From: Spirochaetales bacterium
GTDB lineage: Bacteria > Spirochaetota > Spirochaetia > DSM-2461
Length of the DNA stretch: 64,000 bases
Reading direction: 5' to 3'
Assembly: GCA_022360655.1 (NCBI GenBank)
Contig: JAKSCK010000240.1
Span: forward strand, 186,001-250,000
Position numbers and translations under genes: made by a program. The notes beneath the pieces were generated by a model. That model saw nothing but the letters and a program-made list of their open reading frames with translations, was not told where the DNA came from and did not search any database. Below are positions 54,414 to 62,881 of this stretch, one piece after another; position 1 is the first letter of the stretch; every line of letters begins with the position of its first letter.

Positions 54414-55325
54414 ATGAAGAAATCCATTTTCATCATGGCCATGGTGGCCATCTCCACGGTTTTTATCATGACAAGTTGTGGAAGTGGTGATTTGCCAACA
54501 ATGGAAAAAAATGGTCTTGTGGTGAGTTATAGCGAGGGTTCTGAGGAACGAGCTCAGCTTCAAATGAACCGTGTCTTGGCAATGAAAGATTATTATGAAA
54601 AACCTTTGGATGCATCTGTGTTCTTGGCCCTCATTCTGCTCAACGAAGAGGATTGGGGAGATATTGGACTTCCGTTTGGTGTTCCTGCCATTGATACGAG
54701 TGGAGAGGTGAGCATCATTATTGCTCCAGCCACTCAGGATGGAGTTTTAGTTCAGGATGCCCTTTCTCAAACAGATCTAGTGCCGCAAACAGTCTTTGAT
54801 CAGTTGGATGAGGTTGGTTACACCTTTGAGCAGGCCGCCAAGGATTTTCCAGATCTCGTGGCCTTTCATGAGGTAGGACATGCATTTGCTCAGGCCTTAG
54901 AGCTTGAAAATTTGAACCTTTGGCTCTCTGAATTGACAGCCACCTATTTTCTTCAAGGGTACTTAGTTGAAAATGAACCAGAACTGGCTCAGGTGTGGTT
55001 GGCTATGGGTGCTGTGAGTTACTTGCAAGGAGGAGATCCCGAATACACAAGTTTGGCAAAATTTGATGAGTTGTATTCAGGTGTAGGGGTTCCAAACTAT
55101 GATTGGTATCAGAAACAATTTGCAAAGAAAGCCGCCGATTTGTATGAACGCCATGGTTTAGGTTTTGCGCGAGCACTTCAGGAAATGTTTGGTGGTGTTG
55201 ATTCTTTGGATGGAGTGGATGCTCTCAATCGTTTGGAAGAACAATTTCCTGGAGAATTTATTTCTTGGGCTCAAGAAATGGCGGCTTATTCTCAAGATGA
55301 CTCATTGAAAATAGAGGATCAATAA
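54414..55325 (+). CDS. Lipoprotein with HExxH metalloprotease motif
   Basis: A 303-residue protein with a lipoprotein signal: a hydrophobic stretch ending IMTSC, with cysteine 22 the modified residue. The zinc-protease motif HEVGH is at residues 152-156, and a possible third ligand, glutamate 173 in LSELTATY, follows 17 residues later, as in gluzincins. The C-terminal region is acidic. I do not recognise a named family. It is probably a membrane-anchored peptidase or a catalytically related protein. The leader before it is strongly structured and may control its translation. Confidence 0.65.
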   Translation: MKKSIFIMAMVAISTVFIMTSCGSGDLPTMEKNGLVVSYSEGSEERAQLQMNRVLAMKDYYEKPLDASVFLALILLNEEDWGDIGLPFGVPAIDTSGEVSIIIAPATQDGVLVQDALSQTDLVPQTVFDQLDEVGYTFEQAAKDFPDLVAFHEVGHAFAQALELENLNLWLSELTATYFLQGYLVENEPELAQVWLAMGAVSYLQGGDPEYTSLAKFDELYSGVGVPNYDWYQKQFAKKAADLYERHGLGFARALQEMFGGVDSLDGVDALNRLEEQFPGEFISWAQEMAAYSQDDSLKIEDQ

Positions 55326-55334
55326 GCCATTTTT

Positions 55335-55360
55335 ACCCCTTCCGCATTGGCGGAAGGGGT
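55335..55360. repeat. Perfect 11-bp hairpin after the lipoprotein gene
   Basis: ACCCCTTCCGC at 55335-55345 pairs perfectly with GCGGAAGGGGT at 55350-55360 around ATTG, just after the lipoprotein stop. The following bases are CGATCTAAATAAAAAA, not a T-run on this strand. The stem base (ACCCC, then GGGGTCGATC) matches that at 14511, so it may be a copy of a dispersed repeat as well as a terminator. Confidence 0.6.
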
Positions 55361-55509
55361 CGATCTAAATAAAAAAGGAAAACGGTTGGGTTTGGAGTAT
55401 TTTATTCCGCATATTTCTGATCAAGGCATCAACAAAAATCCTTTGCTTTGTTTTTCGGTGGCAAGAGAGATCGTTCTTGATTTTGGTGCATTATGATTCC
55501 TTGCAAATA

Positions 55510-58386
55510 TTAGAATGCTGCGCCTTGAAGAAGGATGTCTATGGTGGGTTTGTGATCAGCCCAGCGCCAGTTAAAACGCACACCGGCGTTGAGGCCGCTG
55601 AAACTGTCAAACAGTCCAAAATCCATCAATAAGGCAACGCCGGTTGACCACCGGGAAAACCAGAGTCCTGTTTGCAAGGAATTGGAGTAACCGACATAAC
55701 CAAAGTCGGAATTGAGAGCCAGACGGAAGCGCTGAATGAAGAGCACAGGTCCAACGCCCCAATCGGGATAGCCTAAAGCAAACTCATAATCCACACGTCC
55801 AACAACGCTGAGAGCGGGGTTTTCCCAAGAATATCCTCGGGCTGGGGCTGTGATGGGGGAGAAATTTCCGGTTTGGCTTTCAGCTTCAGCTTTGAAGGAG
55901 AGTTGGGCAGAGGGGAAGATCCCTGGTAGTCGAATCTCGCTTTCTATTCCGATGGCATCCTCATTGAAGGATGGGGAATGGATGTAGGTGGTTGAAAATG
56001 CCACACCACTTCCCTTGCCAACAAATCGTCGTGATTCTGTTCTGTTGGCGTCAAATTCAATGTTATAGGACAGTATGGGACGGAGTTGATAGGTTTTTAC
56101 TCCCATCGCATCCAAGCGAAGAACCCCGCCAGCTTGAAGTGTTGCTGTTGCCGTTGTTTTCCATATTCCATTTTGCTGAAGCACCATAGGCAGAGAGAAG
56201 GATAAGGTGCTTTGCACCTGGTGCATCTTGAATGGGCTTCGGTATGTGTAGTTTGCCGAAAGGCCAATGATGGGACGGAATCCTGTGAATTGGAATGTAG
56301 CGAAGGTGCTTGGGCTTTTTTCTATTGGATCATAGGCCACGCCGAGAGTACTCGAATAACGATTGATCTTATCCTTTGCCTGCAATGAGAACGAGAGCCT
56401 TCTGCCATCGTAATTAGGGAACCAAGAATGGAAGGTAATTCCTCCAAAGACTGGCTTATAGGGCTGCTCAGGGAATTGTTGATTTCCTTCTTGAATGGCT
56501 TCTTCCCTGTTTTCAAGGCTGCGAAGGGGAAGACTGGATAAGGCGGATTCGTGATGATCTGGCCTTAGTAGACTGGAGAATTCATTGGCACTGACAAGGG
56601 CCACGTCTTCTAATGGCCTACCACTGCTTTGGGGGATGGTGAAAAGGCCAAAACCTTGAGTGGAGGAAATCCTTTGTGATATCCAAATCTGTCCTTGAGA
56701 CCCTGCCAGGGGATGATGAGGGCTGTAGGGGAGACGCGCCATCAGACGGGGAGGGGAGAGGTTCTCCTGAACTTGGCTTGGAACGCTCCACAGGGCTTGA
56801 TCACCACGTAAGTTATCTGTGAAGAAAATTTGGGATCCATCTGCTGAGAAGACCGGTGTTTGGGTGGTTCCAAATCGCAATTCAGTGAGAGGATTCCAGT
56901 TCTGCTCTCCGGGAGTCCAATGGGCAATGCGTCGACCTGTTGGTTCTGCTAATGTGAAGGTGATTTGTCTCCCATCTGGTGACCAGGAAGGATGGGCTGG
57001 ATGGCGTTGGTTCAAAGGAAGTTGTTCTAAAACTTGGCCATTCACGGCATCCACAATAGTGAGAGCATAGGTTCCTGCCCCTAGTAGCTCCGTTACAACA
57101 AAGCGAGATCCATCAGGAGAGAGTTCTGGGAAGCGATATTTACCACTCAGCAAGGTTTTCCGTTTCTGTCTTCCAGGTCTGGACAACGAAAATTCGGTGG
57201 TGATGAGATTGGCTTGATTTTTGTATGGGATGCTTGGGTGGAAACGGACACTGTCCCAGAGAACTCGTATGCGTTGATTTTGATGGGGAAGAATGGCCGC
57301 ACTGATTCGTCCGTTTTGGGGAACTCGAATCAAAGGTTTCTCTTCACCTTGAGGATTTCGGTGCCACAAACGGGTGACTTCCTGATCTCGGGTTCTGCGA
57401 AAAATAAGGGATCCATCGGAAAGAGCCAACACGGGTTCGATGGTTTGATAATCCTGTTCGGGAAGACTGGATTGGAGTATGGCTGGTGTGTAGCCTCCAT
57501 CCGCTTCAATGATGGCCTGAGATTCCGCCCTTTGGTCTTGGATTTCTTGGGCCATTTGGGTGTAGATATCACGTGGTTTTTCGCCTGTGACTCGTTTCAA
57601 TGCAGCATGTAAACCAAGAATGGGAAGACCAAATCGGCCTGCAGTGTTAAAAATCTCCTCCATGGCATCATGACCAAAAGTGCGACGAACATAGGACCAA
57701 AAGGAATAACCAAAAGCATAGGGGGAGGGGGTGTGACGACGCAGTGATGGATTGACAGAACGTCGGAAGGACGGCAAATCTCCATCACTCACCCACGATC
57801 CCATGATTTCAGTGAACTCTGGATTCCGTCCTCGTCCTTCCTGGGAATGCAGCGTTTCTGTCACCACGGCGTCACCCTCTAAGAGCCAAATGGGTGAAGA
57901 CAGAAAGAGACCGGCAGCCCAACCTGCTTCTCCCATCAGAATGTGGTAAACCCGGGTGGCGCCGTGGTCGACCCGAGAAAACTGGGCCATATGACGCCCC
58001 TCATGTCGAGCCAAAAGCATCCACCAGTCTGAGGTAGGGGTAAAATCCTCCCCAGGAGCGGCATACCACAGACTTCGTCTGGGGAGAAGCCCAACAAAGC
58101 CATTGGCCACCACCCCATCATCGGTGAGGATTAGCGGCCATTGGTAAGGTCTTTGGACGCCAATTTCCTTTTCAACATCATGGAGGGTGGAATCCAAGGT
58201 GATGGCAAGAGCCGCGGCCTCATCGGATAGACTTTGGGGATAGATTAGCTCAAACCGCCCTGTTTCTCGCATCATCCAGGGGCCAGGTGGGATGGATTCT
58301 TCTGCGAACAGGAGATTTGGTGTACTCAAAATAAGGATGATTGGGAAAAGGACCAAGAACAATCGACAAAGGGAGGGGCGGTGCAT
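55510..58386 (-). CDS. Large surface protein: HExxH peptidase-like, TolB-like propeller and barrel
   Basis: A 958-residue protein. After a signal peptide, residues about 40-290 carry HEGRH (128-132) with glutamate 170 in IWLLEGDAVV, the arrangement of peptidase-MA-like gluzincins. A middle section (about 300-610) has repeated SPDG/SADG strands of a WD40/TolB-type propeller, as in ELSPDGSRFVV and SWSPDGRQITF. The last 300 residues have alternating strands and an aromatic finish like an outer-membrane barrel. I chose ATG 58386, five bases after AGGAGA; ATG 58434 would add 16 residues. Function unknown; a surface protease or processing factor is plausible. Confidence 0.65.
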   Translation of the reverse strand: MHRPSLCRLFLVLFPIILILSTPNLLFAEESIPPGPWMMRETGRFELIYPQSLSDEAAALAITLDSTLHDVEKEIGVQRPYQWPLILTDDGVVANGFVGLLPRRSLWYAAPGEDFTPTSDWWMLLARHEGRHMAQFSRVDHGATRVYHILMGEAGWAAGLFLSSPIWLLEGDAVVTETLHSQEGRGRNPEFTEIMGSWVSDGDLPSFRRSVNPSLRRHTPSPYAFGYSFWSYVRRTFGHDAMEEIFNTAGRFGLPILGLHAALKRVTGEKPRDIYTQMAQEIQDQRAESQAIIEADGGYTPAILQSSLPEQDYQTIEPVLALSDGSLIFRRTRDQEVTRLWHRNPQGEEKPLIRVPQNGRISAAILPHQNQRIRVLWDSVRFHPSIPYKNQANLITTEFSLSRPGRQKRKTLLSGKYRFPELSPDGSRFVVTELLGAGTYALTIVDAVNGQVLEQLPLNQRHPAHPSWSPDGRQITFTLAEPTGRRIAHWTPGEQNWNPLTELRFGTTQTPVFSADGSQIFFTDNLRGDQALWSVPSQVQENLSPPRLMARLPYSPHHPLAGSQGQIWISQRISSTQGFGLFTIPQSSGRPLEDVALVSANEFSSLLRPDHHESALSSLPLRSLENREEAIQEGNQQFPEQPYKPVFGGITFHSWFPNYDGRRLSFSLQAKDKINRYSSTLGVAYDPIEKSPSTFATFQFTGFRPIIGLSANYTYRSPFKMHQVQSTLSFSLPMVLQQNGIWKTTATATLQAGGVLRLDAMGVKTYQLRPILSYNIEFDANRTESRRFVGKGSGVAFSTTYIHSPSFNEDAIGIESEIRLPGIFPSAQLSFKAEAESQTGNFSPITAPARGYSWENPALSVVGRVDYEFALGYPDWGVGPVLFIQRFRLALNSDFGYVGYSNSLQTGLWFSRWSTGVALLMDFGLFDSFSGLNAGVRFNWRWADHKPTIDILLQGAAF

Positions 58387-58504
58387 ATCAGTCTCCTGTT
58401 CTCTTAGTATACCTCCCGGAGGATTATGCACCAATGATCTTCATAAAACCCTGACACCCATATTAGTAGTTGAATAACAGCCATACATCATGAATGATTC
58501 TCAA

Positions 58505-59497
58505 TCACTCTGTGTTCCCTTGATTGGTCATTGCTAAATCTTTGAGGGGTAATGGTGATTGATGTAATAACTCTGTAAAAATCTGTTGTGACAATTCCAC
58601 TTTCAGGTGAGAAGGGTCAATGAAATTTTTTTTCTCACTGGTGAACGAATTGAATGTCATGACATTGGGACAGATTTGTTTGATTTCTTGAAGCCATTCA
58701 TTATAAGTATCTTCCAAGCCGTTTTCCTGAATGATTTGAAAAAGCTCTATATGAATTGGTGATATATATGTGTATAGCTCAAAATTCTTTGCTTGGCATT
58801 CTTCAACAATTTGCTGAAATTGCTTCAATCGACCAGTATTCATCACGGATCCAGGCCTGTATGTTTTTCTATAACTCCCTAATGTCCAATTCCATTTATT
58901 CCTAAATCGTTCATCTGAAATAGAATCGTCATATGATTTAGAACCATCGGCATTGTATTTATTGTGAGTATAGTCATTCCCTTCCATCACGGAACGTAGA
59001 AGTTTTGCAGATTTTTTGACTGACTCAATGGAAAAATAGCGTCTAATAAAATCCTTGTAATGAAGATTTTCTTCATAAAATAATTTATGATAATAGCTTA
59101 AATTACCCGGTGGTGAGAAACTTGACAGAAAAGGATAAAAACTGAGTCCAATGAAAATTTGTTGGACATCAGGGAATTCATCGAGATGATGAATGAGATA
59201 TTCAATTTCTTCGATGCTTGAACTCGGTAGAGAGAAATTAAAAACATCTTTTTGTGTTAATCTAGATAAATAGTCCGTATCAGTATAGCCAACTCTTGAA
59301 TCTCCAAATTGAATAATTTCCGGATTAAAATCTTCAGCGAGAAAATATACAACTTCATGCTTTGAATCTGAATACTGCTGAATTCTCTCTCTGAAGAAAA
59401 TTTGGTATGGACTTATGAAATATGTAAAACATAGAGTCAAGAGAACGAGAAGTGAAAATAGAATGCAGAATACCCATAGGTGGCTTTTTGAAGACAT
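58505..59497 (-). CDS. Membrane-anchored SGNH-like protein, AlgJ/DltD-type partner of MBOAT
   Basis: A 330-residue protein with one N-terminal membrane helix and a periplasmic domain. The GDSRVGY stretch (residues 65-71) matches the nucleophile block of SGNH hydrolase-like acetylation proteins, and a late DPSHLK holds the catalytic Asp-His pair. Such proteins accept an acyl group from the MBOAT enzyme and place it on a polysaccharide. It lies eight bases after the MBOAT gene. The family call is by motif and context, so the substrate is only likely a surface glycan. Confidence 0.75.
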   Translation of the reverse strand: MSSKSHLWVFCILFSLLVLLTLCFTYFISPYQIFFRERIQQYSDSKHEVVYFLAEDFNPEIIQFGDSRVGYTDTDYLSRLTQKDVFNFSLPSSSIEEIEYLIHHLDEFPDVQQIFIGLSFYPFLSSFSPPGNLSYYHKLFYEENLHYKDFIRRYFSIESVKKSAKLLRSVMEGNDYTHNKYNADGSKSYDDSISDERFRNKWNWTLGSYRKTYRPGSVMNTGRLKQFQQIVEECQAKNFELYTYISPIHIELFQIIQENGLEDTYNEWLQEIKQICPNVMTFNSFTSEKKNFIDPSHLKVELSQQIFTELLHQSPLPLKDLAMTNQGNTE

Positions 59498-59505
59498 TTT
59501 TGCTC

Positions 59506-60903
59506 CTAAAACTTGAAATACAGAAAGTCAGCAGGTTCTGCCATATAGAGAACAGCAGAAAAGAGGAATATGCATGTTGCAATTGAATATCGAAAACTGT
59601 GTCTGAAACTCTTGTTCATAATTTGGTTTGTATTGGGTAAAATAAGCACAATTACGAATGAAACAAGGAGATATATAAGCTGACGTGGTGTGGCGTAATA
59701 GAGTTGTGAAAACTGAATATTGGAAAAATCAAACATCTTTGATATAAATACGAATGCTGTTCCAATTGATGGTGATACAAAAAGGATCCAAAGCATATTG
59801 ACAAATGCAAATGTGATTGGCCAGCAAATCCAAATTGGCAAACGAAAATGACTTCTCAAATAAGTATGAGATAAAATTACTAATATTCCGTTTATTATTC
59901 CCCAAAGCACAAAGTTCCATCCAGCACCATGCCAAATCCCTGAAACAAAAAATGTGATAAATGTGCATGTGTAAAACCAAAATTTTGAGTGATTTACTCG
60001 CTTCCAAATGCTGCGAAATAAATAGTCACCTAGGAATCTCGATAATGTCATATGCCATCGTTTCCAATAATCAGCAAAATTTGTGGCTTTATAGGGAGAG
60101 TTAAAATTGATGGGAATATTTATATTGAATAAAAGGCCAAGGCCAATGGCCATATCCGCATAACTCGATAAATCAAAATAGTATGCAAAAGTATAACTGA
60201 GTGATGTGAACCAAGCTTCAATGAAAGACAAGGATTCAAATCCAAGAACACCTTCTGCTCCCCAACTTGATAATGGGTCTGCAAGAAAGATTTTTTTGAA
60301 ACAGCCCACAGAAAAAAGGAACAAACCACGATTAATATTGTCAATATTAATGCATTTTTTTTCAATATCATGATACTGGTCCACCACATCAGAGTGATGA
60401 ACAATGGGGCCAACAATGAGCTGAGGAAAGAAGGTAATGAAGAGAAGGTAATCCACAAAGGAATAGTGCCCAGTCTTACCTTGAGAAGAATCCACAAGAT
60501 AGGCAATGAGCTGAAATGTAAAAAATGAGATTCCTATTGGAAGGATGATATCCAATGCATCAAAACTTTTGTTTCCTAAATAATTAACATTTGTAATGAT
60601 GAAGTTTGTATATTTATAATAGCCCAGTAAAAGAACATTGAGTAAAATTCCTGTGACAAGGGTGAATGTCTTTTTTAATCCTTGAGGAAAATTGTTTAAG
60701 GCTTTACCACAGCCATAATTTCCAATGATGCTCGCAATGAATACAATGGTGAATTGCGGGCTTCCAAACCAATAGAAAATCAGTGATGAGAGAACGAGAA
60801 GAACTTTTGCAAGGGAAAAGAACTTGAATTTATTGAGCAGGAAATACCCACAGAAAACTATGGGTAGAAAAAGAAATATAAATTCGTAGGAAGAGAAAAT
60901 CAT
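59506..60903 (-). CDS. MBOAT O-acyltransferase (AlgI/DltB-like)
   Basis: A 465-residue membrane-bound O-acyltransferase with FSSYEFIFLFLPIVF at the start, NFADYWKRWHMTLSRFLGDYLF in the middle and the invariant histidine in FFVSGIWHGAGWNFVLWG. AlgI moves acetyl groups across the membrane for alginate, and relatives acetylate many polysaccharides. I used ATG 60903, seven bases after AAGGG, because MIFSSYEFIFLF is the normal start; a further ATG at 60942 is less likely. It forms an acetylation pair with the SGNH-like gene. A tandem repeat lies 50 bases upstream. Confidence 0.88.
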   Translation of the reverse strand: MIFSSYEFIFLFLPIVFCGYFLLNKFKFFSLAKVLLVLSSLIFYWFGSPQFTIVFIASIIGNYGCGKALNNFPQGLKKTFTLVTGILLNVLLLGYYKYTNFIITNVNYLGNKSFDALDIILPIGISFFTFQLIAYLVDSSQGKTGHYSFVDYLLFITFFPQLIVGPIVHHSDVVDQYHDIEKKCINIDNINRGLFLFSVGCFKKIFLADPLSSWGAEGVLGFESLSFIEAWFTSLSYTFAYYFDLSSYADMAIGLGLLFNINIPINFNSPYKATNFADYWKRWHMTLSRFLGDYLFRSIWKRVNHSKFWFYTCTFITFFVSGIWHGAGWNFVLWGIINGILVILSHTYLRSHFRLPIWICWPITFAFVNMLWILFVSPSIGTAFVFISKMFDFSNIQFSQLYYATPRQLIYLLVSFVIVLILPNTNQIMNKSFRHSFRYSIATCIFLFSAVLYMAEPADFLYFKF

Positions 60904-60952
60904 GAATAGCCCTTTTTGTAAATTGCCTTTGTGAGATATCATCTCTTTTCAG

Positions 60953-60992
60953 AAGATTTGATGATAATATATAAGATTTGATGATAATATAT
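60953..60992. repeat. Two perfect 20-base tandem repeats upstream of the MBOAT gene
   Basis: AAGATTTGATGATAATATAT occurs twice without a gap, at 60953-60972 and 60973-60992. It lies about 50 bases before the MBOAT start. Read on the minus strand each copy contains TATATTAT, a possible -10 element. The spacing of two turns of helix (20 bases) would suit a regulator that binds both copies. Confidence 0.7.
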
Positions 60993-61117
60993 TAGAATTG
61001 AGTGATCGTCAATTTACCACAAGATCCAAATTTTGACATGAACTTCGCATCGTTTGAAGCTAGATAGACACGTAGAAATAACATAGTAAAGCCTAATCGC
61101 GCATTAATTATCGAATC

Positions 61118-61146
61118 TTGACAACTCCCCGTCCGTGGGATACAAC
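61118..61146 (+). promoter_or_regulatory. Promoter of the hydrogenase-maturation operon
   Basis: TTGACA at 61118-61123 and TACAAC at 61141-61146 are separated by 17 bases, a near-consensus sigma-70 promoter about 80 bases before the TM1266-like gene. A 12-base palindrome GGGCCGCGGCCC (61164-61175) lies just after the expected transcription start and could be an operator. Confidence 0.65.
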
Positions 61147-61224
61147 ATCATCATTCTGAGAACGGGCCGCGGCCCTTCAAGGAACCGATTTTCTTCGTCA
61201 CCGACGAATCCAAAGGTGGTACTG

Positions 61225-61515
61225 ATGGACAAGCGGCTTGGGATGATGGCCATCCTTCTGACGAACAAAGCATCTGTGCATGCGCTCAACAACCTTCTGT
61301 CTGATTTCTCAGACATGGTCCTGGCTCGTCAAGGACTGCCCTTAAGGGAAAAACACATTCATGTGATTTCCCTGGTGGTGGAAGGAAGCAACGATCGCAT
61401 TGGTGCTCTCTCTGGAAAACTCGGTCGCCTCGAAGGCTGTAAGGTCAAAACCGTTCTCACCGATTACCGGGAGGAGAACAACCATGGCCAACCCAAGCAG
61501 CATTCTGGATTATGA
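61225..61515 (+). CDS. TM1266-type iron-only hydrogenase system regulator
   Basis: A 96-residue protein beginning MDKRLGMMAILLTNKASV, with an ACT/NikR-like fold pattern: residues around REKHIHVISLVVEGSNDRIGALSGKLG match the family known from Thermotoga TM1266 and described beside HydE, HydF and HydG. ATG 61225 is preceded by AAAGGTGG at normal spacing, while an upstream ATG at 61135 would begin inside the promoter. It overlaps hydG by 32 bases, so the two are probably coupled. The family is firm; its ligand and targets are not established. Confidence 0.85.
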   Translation: MDKRLGMMAILLTNKASVHALNNLLSDFSDMVLARQGLPLREKHIHVISLVVEGSNDRIGALSGKLGRLEGCKVKTVLTDYREENNHGQPKQHSGL

Positions 61516-62881
61516 GCGCATAGACCAACTCGGGCGCAGTCCCGAACCCAGCGCTCAAGAACTTAAAGACATTCTTGATAAAGCCCGCCTGCTTAAGGGT
61601 TTAGAAGACCCTGAAGCCGCATCTCTTTTAGCCGTCACCACCCCAGAGGCCCGACAGGCCATCTTGGAGGCGGCCGCCTTTGTCAAAAGTGAAATCTACG
61701 GCGCCCGAATGGTGCTCTTTGCACCCCTTTATGCCGGGAACAAATGCTCCAACGACTGCCTCTACTGCGGATTCCGTCGCACCAACAAAGACCTCACCCG
61801 CATCACCCTCAATCGTCATCAGATTGAGGAAGAAACCCGCGCCCTTTTGGCCCAGGGCCACAAACGCCTTTTGCTTCTCACCGGAGAAACCGGCGCCTAC
61901 GGTTTGGATTACATGATGGATGCTCTTGATGCCATCTATTCCGTGCGAGAGAAGGGGGCCAACATCCGCCGGGTGAATGTGGAAGTGGCTCCCATGTCTG
62001 TGGATGACTTCAAAGTCCTCAAAACCGGAAACATCGGCACCTACACCTGCTTCCAAGAAACCTATGATCCCACCTATTACGCCAAATACCATGTGGCCGG
62101 CCCCAAAGCCAATTACCTCAACCGCCTCACCGTTATGGATCGGGCCATGGAAGCTGGCATTGATGATGTGGGCCTGGGCGTTCTCTTTGGCCTGGCCCCC
62201 TGGCGCCAAGAAGTCATTTCCATGTTGGACCACGCTCGTCACCTGGAAAAACGCTGGGGTTGCGGACCCCACACCGTCTCCGTCCCCCGGCTTGAGCCCG
62301 CTCACGGCGCGCCCATTTCCTCCGCCGTTCCTCACCCGGTGAATGATGATGACTTCCGTCTCCTGGTGGCTGTTCTCCGCCTCACCTTGCCCTACACCGG
62401 CATCATTCTCTCCACCCGGGAAAGCGTGGAAATGCGCAACAGCCTCTTCCGCTACGGTGTTTCCCAAGTTTCCGCCGGATCCCGCACCGAACCCGGTGGG
62501 TACCAGGACGCCAAGGAAAGTGAAACCTTCTCCCACAGTCAATTTTCCCTGGCCGACCACAGAAGCCTCCACCAAATGGTGAGCGACCTTGTGGATGGGG
62601 GATTTGTTCCCTCCTTCTGCACCGGGTGTTACCGCATGGGACGCACCGGTGCCGACTTCATGGACCTGGCCAAACCGGGGCTCATCAAATGCTTCTGTCT
62701 GCCCAACGGACTCTCCAGCTTTGCCGAATACTTAGAAGAATACGCCGATGACAGTCTCAAAACCCGGGGCTATGCCACCATCGACCGTCTGGCCAATGAA
62801 GCTGAAACCCCAGAAATCCGTCAACGCATCATTGATGGTGTGGCCAAAGTCCGCACAGGAGGTCGTGATATCTATGTCTAA
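61484..62881 (+). CDS. hydG: [FeFe] hydrogenase H-cluster maturase HydG
   Basis: A 465-residue radical SAM enzyme. The N-terminal cluster motif is CSNDCLYC (C-x3-C-x2-C), followed by GFRRTNKD, and the C-terminal cluster site is CTGC with a further cysteine in GLIKCFCLPN. HydG cleaves tyrosine to give the CO and CN ligands of the H-cluster. I used ATG 61484 after GGAGGAG; an upstream start at 61400 would lie inside the regulator gene. It is much richer in GC than the polysaccharide block. HydE follows at an 8-base overlap. No hydrogenase structural gene is in the window. Confidence 0.95.
   Translation: MANPSSILDYERIDQLGRSPEPSAQELKDILDKARLLKGLEDPEAASLLAVTTPEARQAILEAAAFVKSEIYGARMVLFAPLYAGNKCSNDCLYCGFRRTNKDLTRITLNRHQIEEETRALLAQGHKRLLLLTGETGAYGLDYMMDALDAIYSVREKGANIRRVNVEVAPMSVDDFKVLKTGNIGTYTCFQETYDPTYYAKYHVAGPKANYLNRLTVMDRAMEAGIDDVGLGVLFGLAPWRQEVISMLDHARHLEKRWGCGPHTVSVPRLEPAHGAPISSAVPHPVNDDDFRLLVAVLRLTLPYTGIILSTRESVEMRNSLFRYGVSQVSAGSRTEPGGYQDAKESETFSHSQFSLADHRSLHQMVSDLVDGGFVPSFCTGCYRMGRTGADFMDLAKPGLIKCFCLPNGLSSFAEYLEEYADDSLKTRGYATIDRLANEAETPEIRQRIIDGVAKVRTGGRDIYV

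Noticed and set aside
61628-62575. Long minus-strand open frame of 315 residues inside hydG
   Set aside because: It is the antisense shadow of a GC-rich gene; its protein is a Gly/His/Val-rich sequence without domain features.
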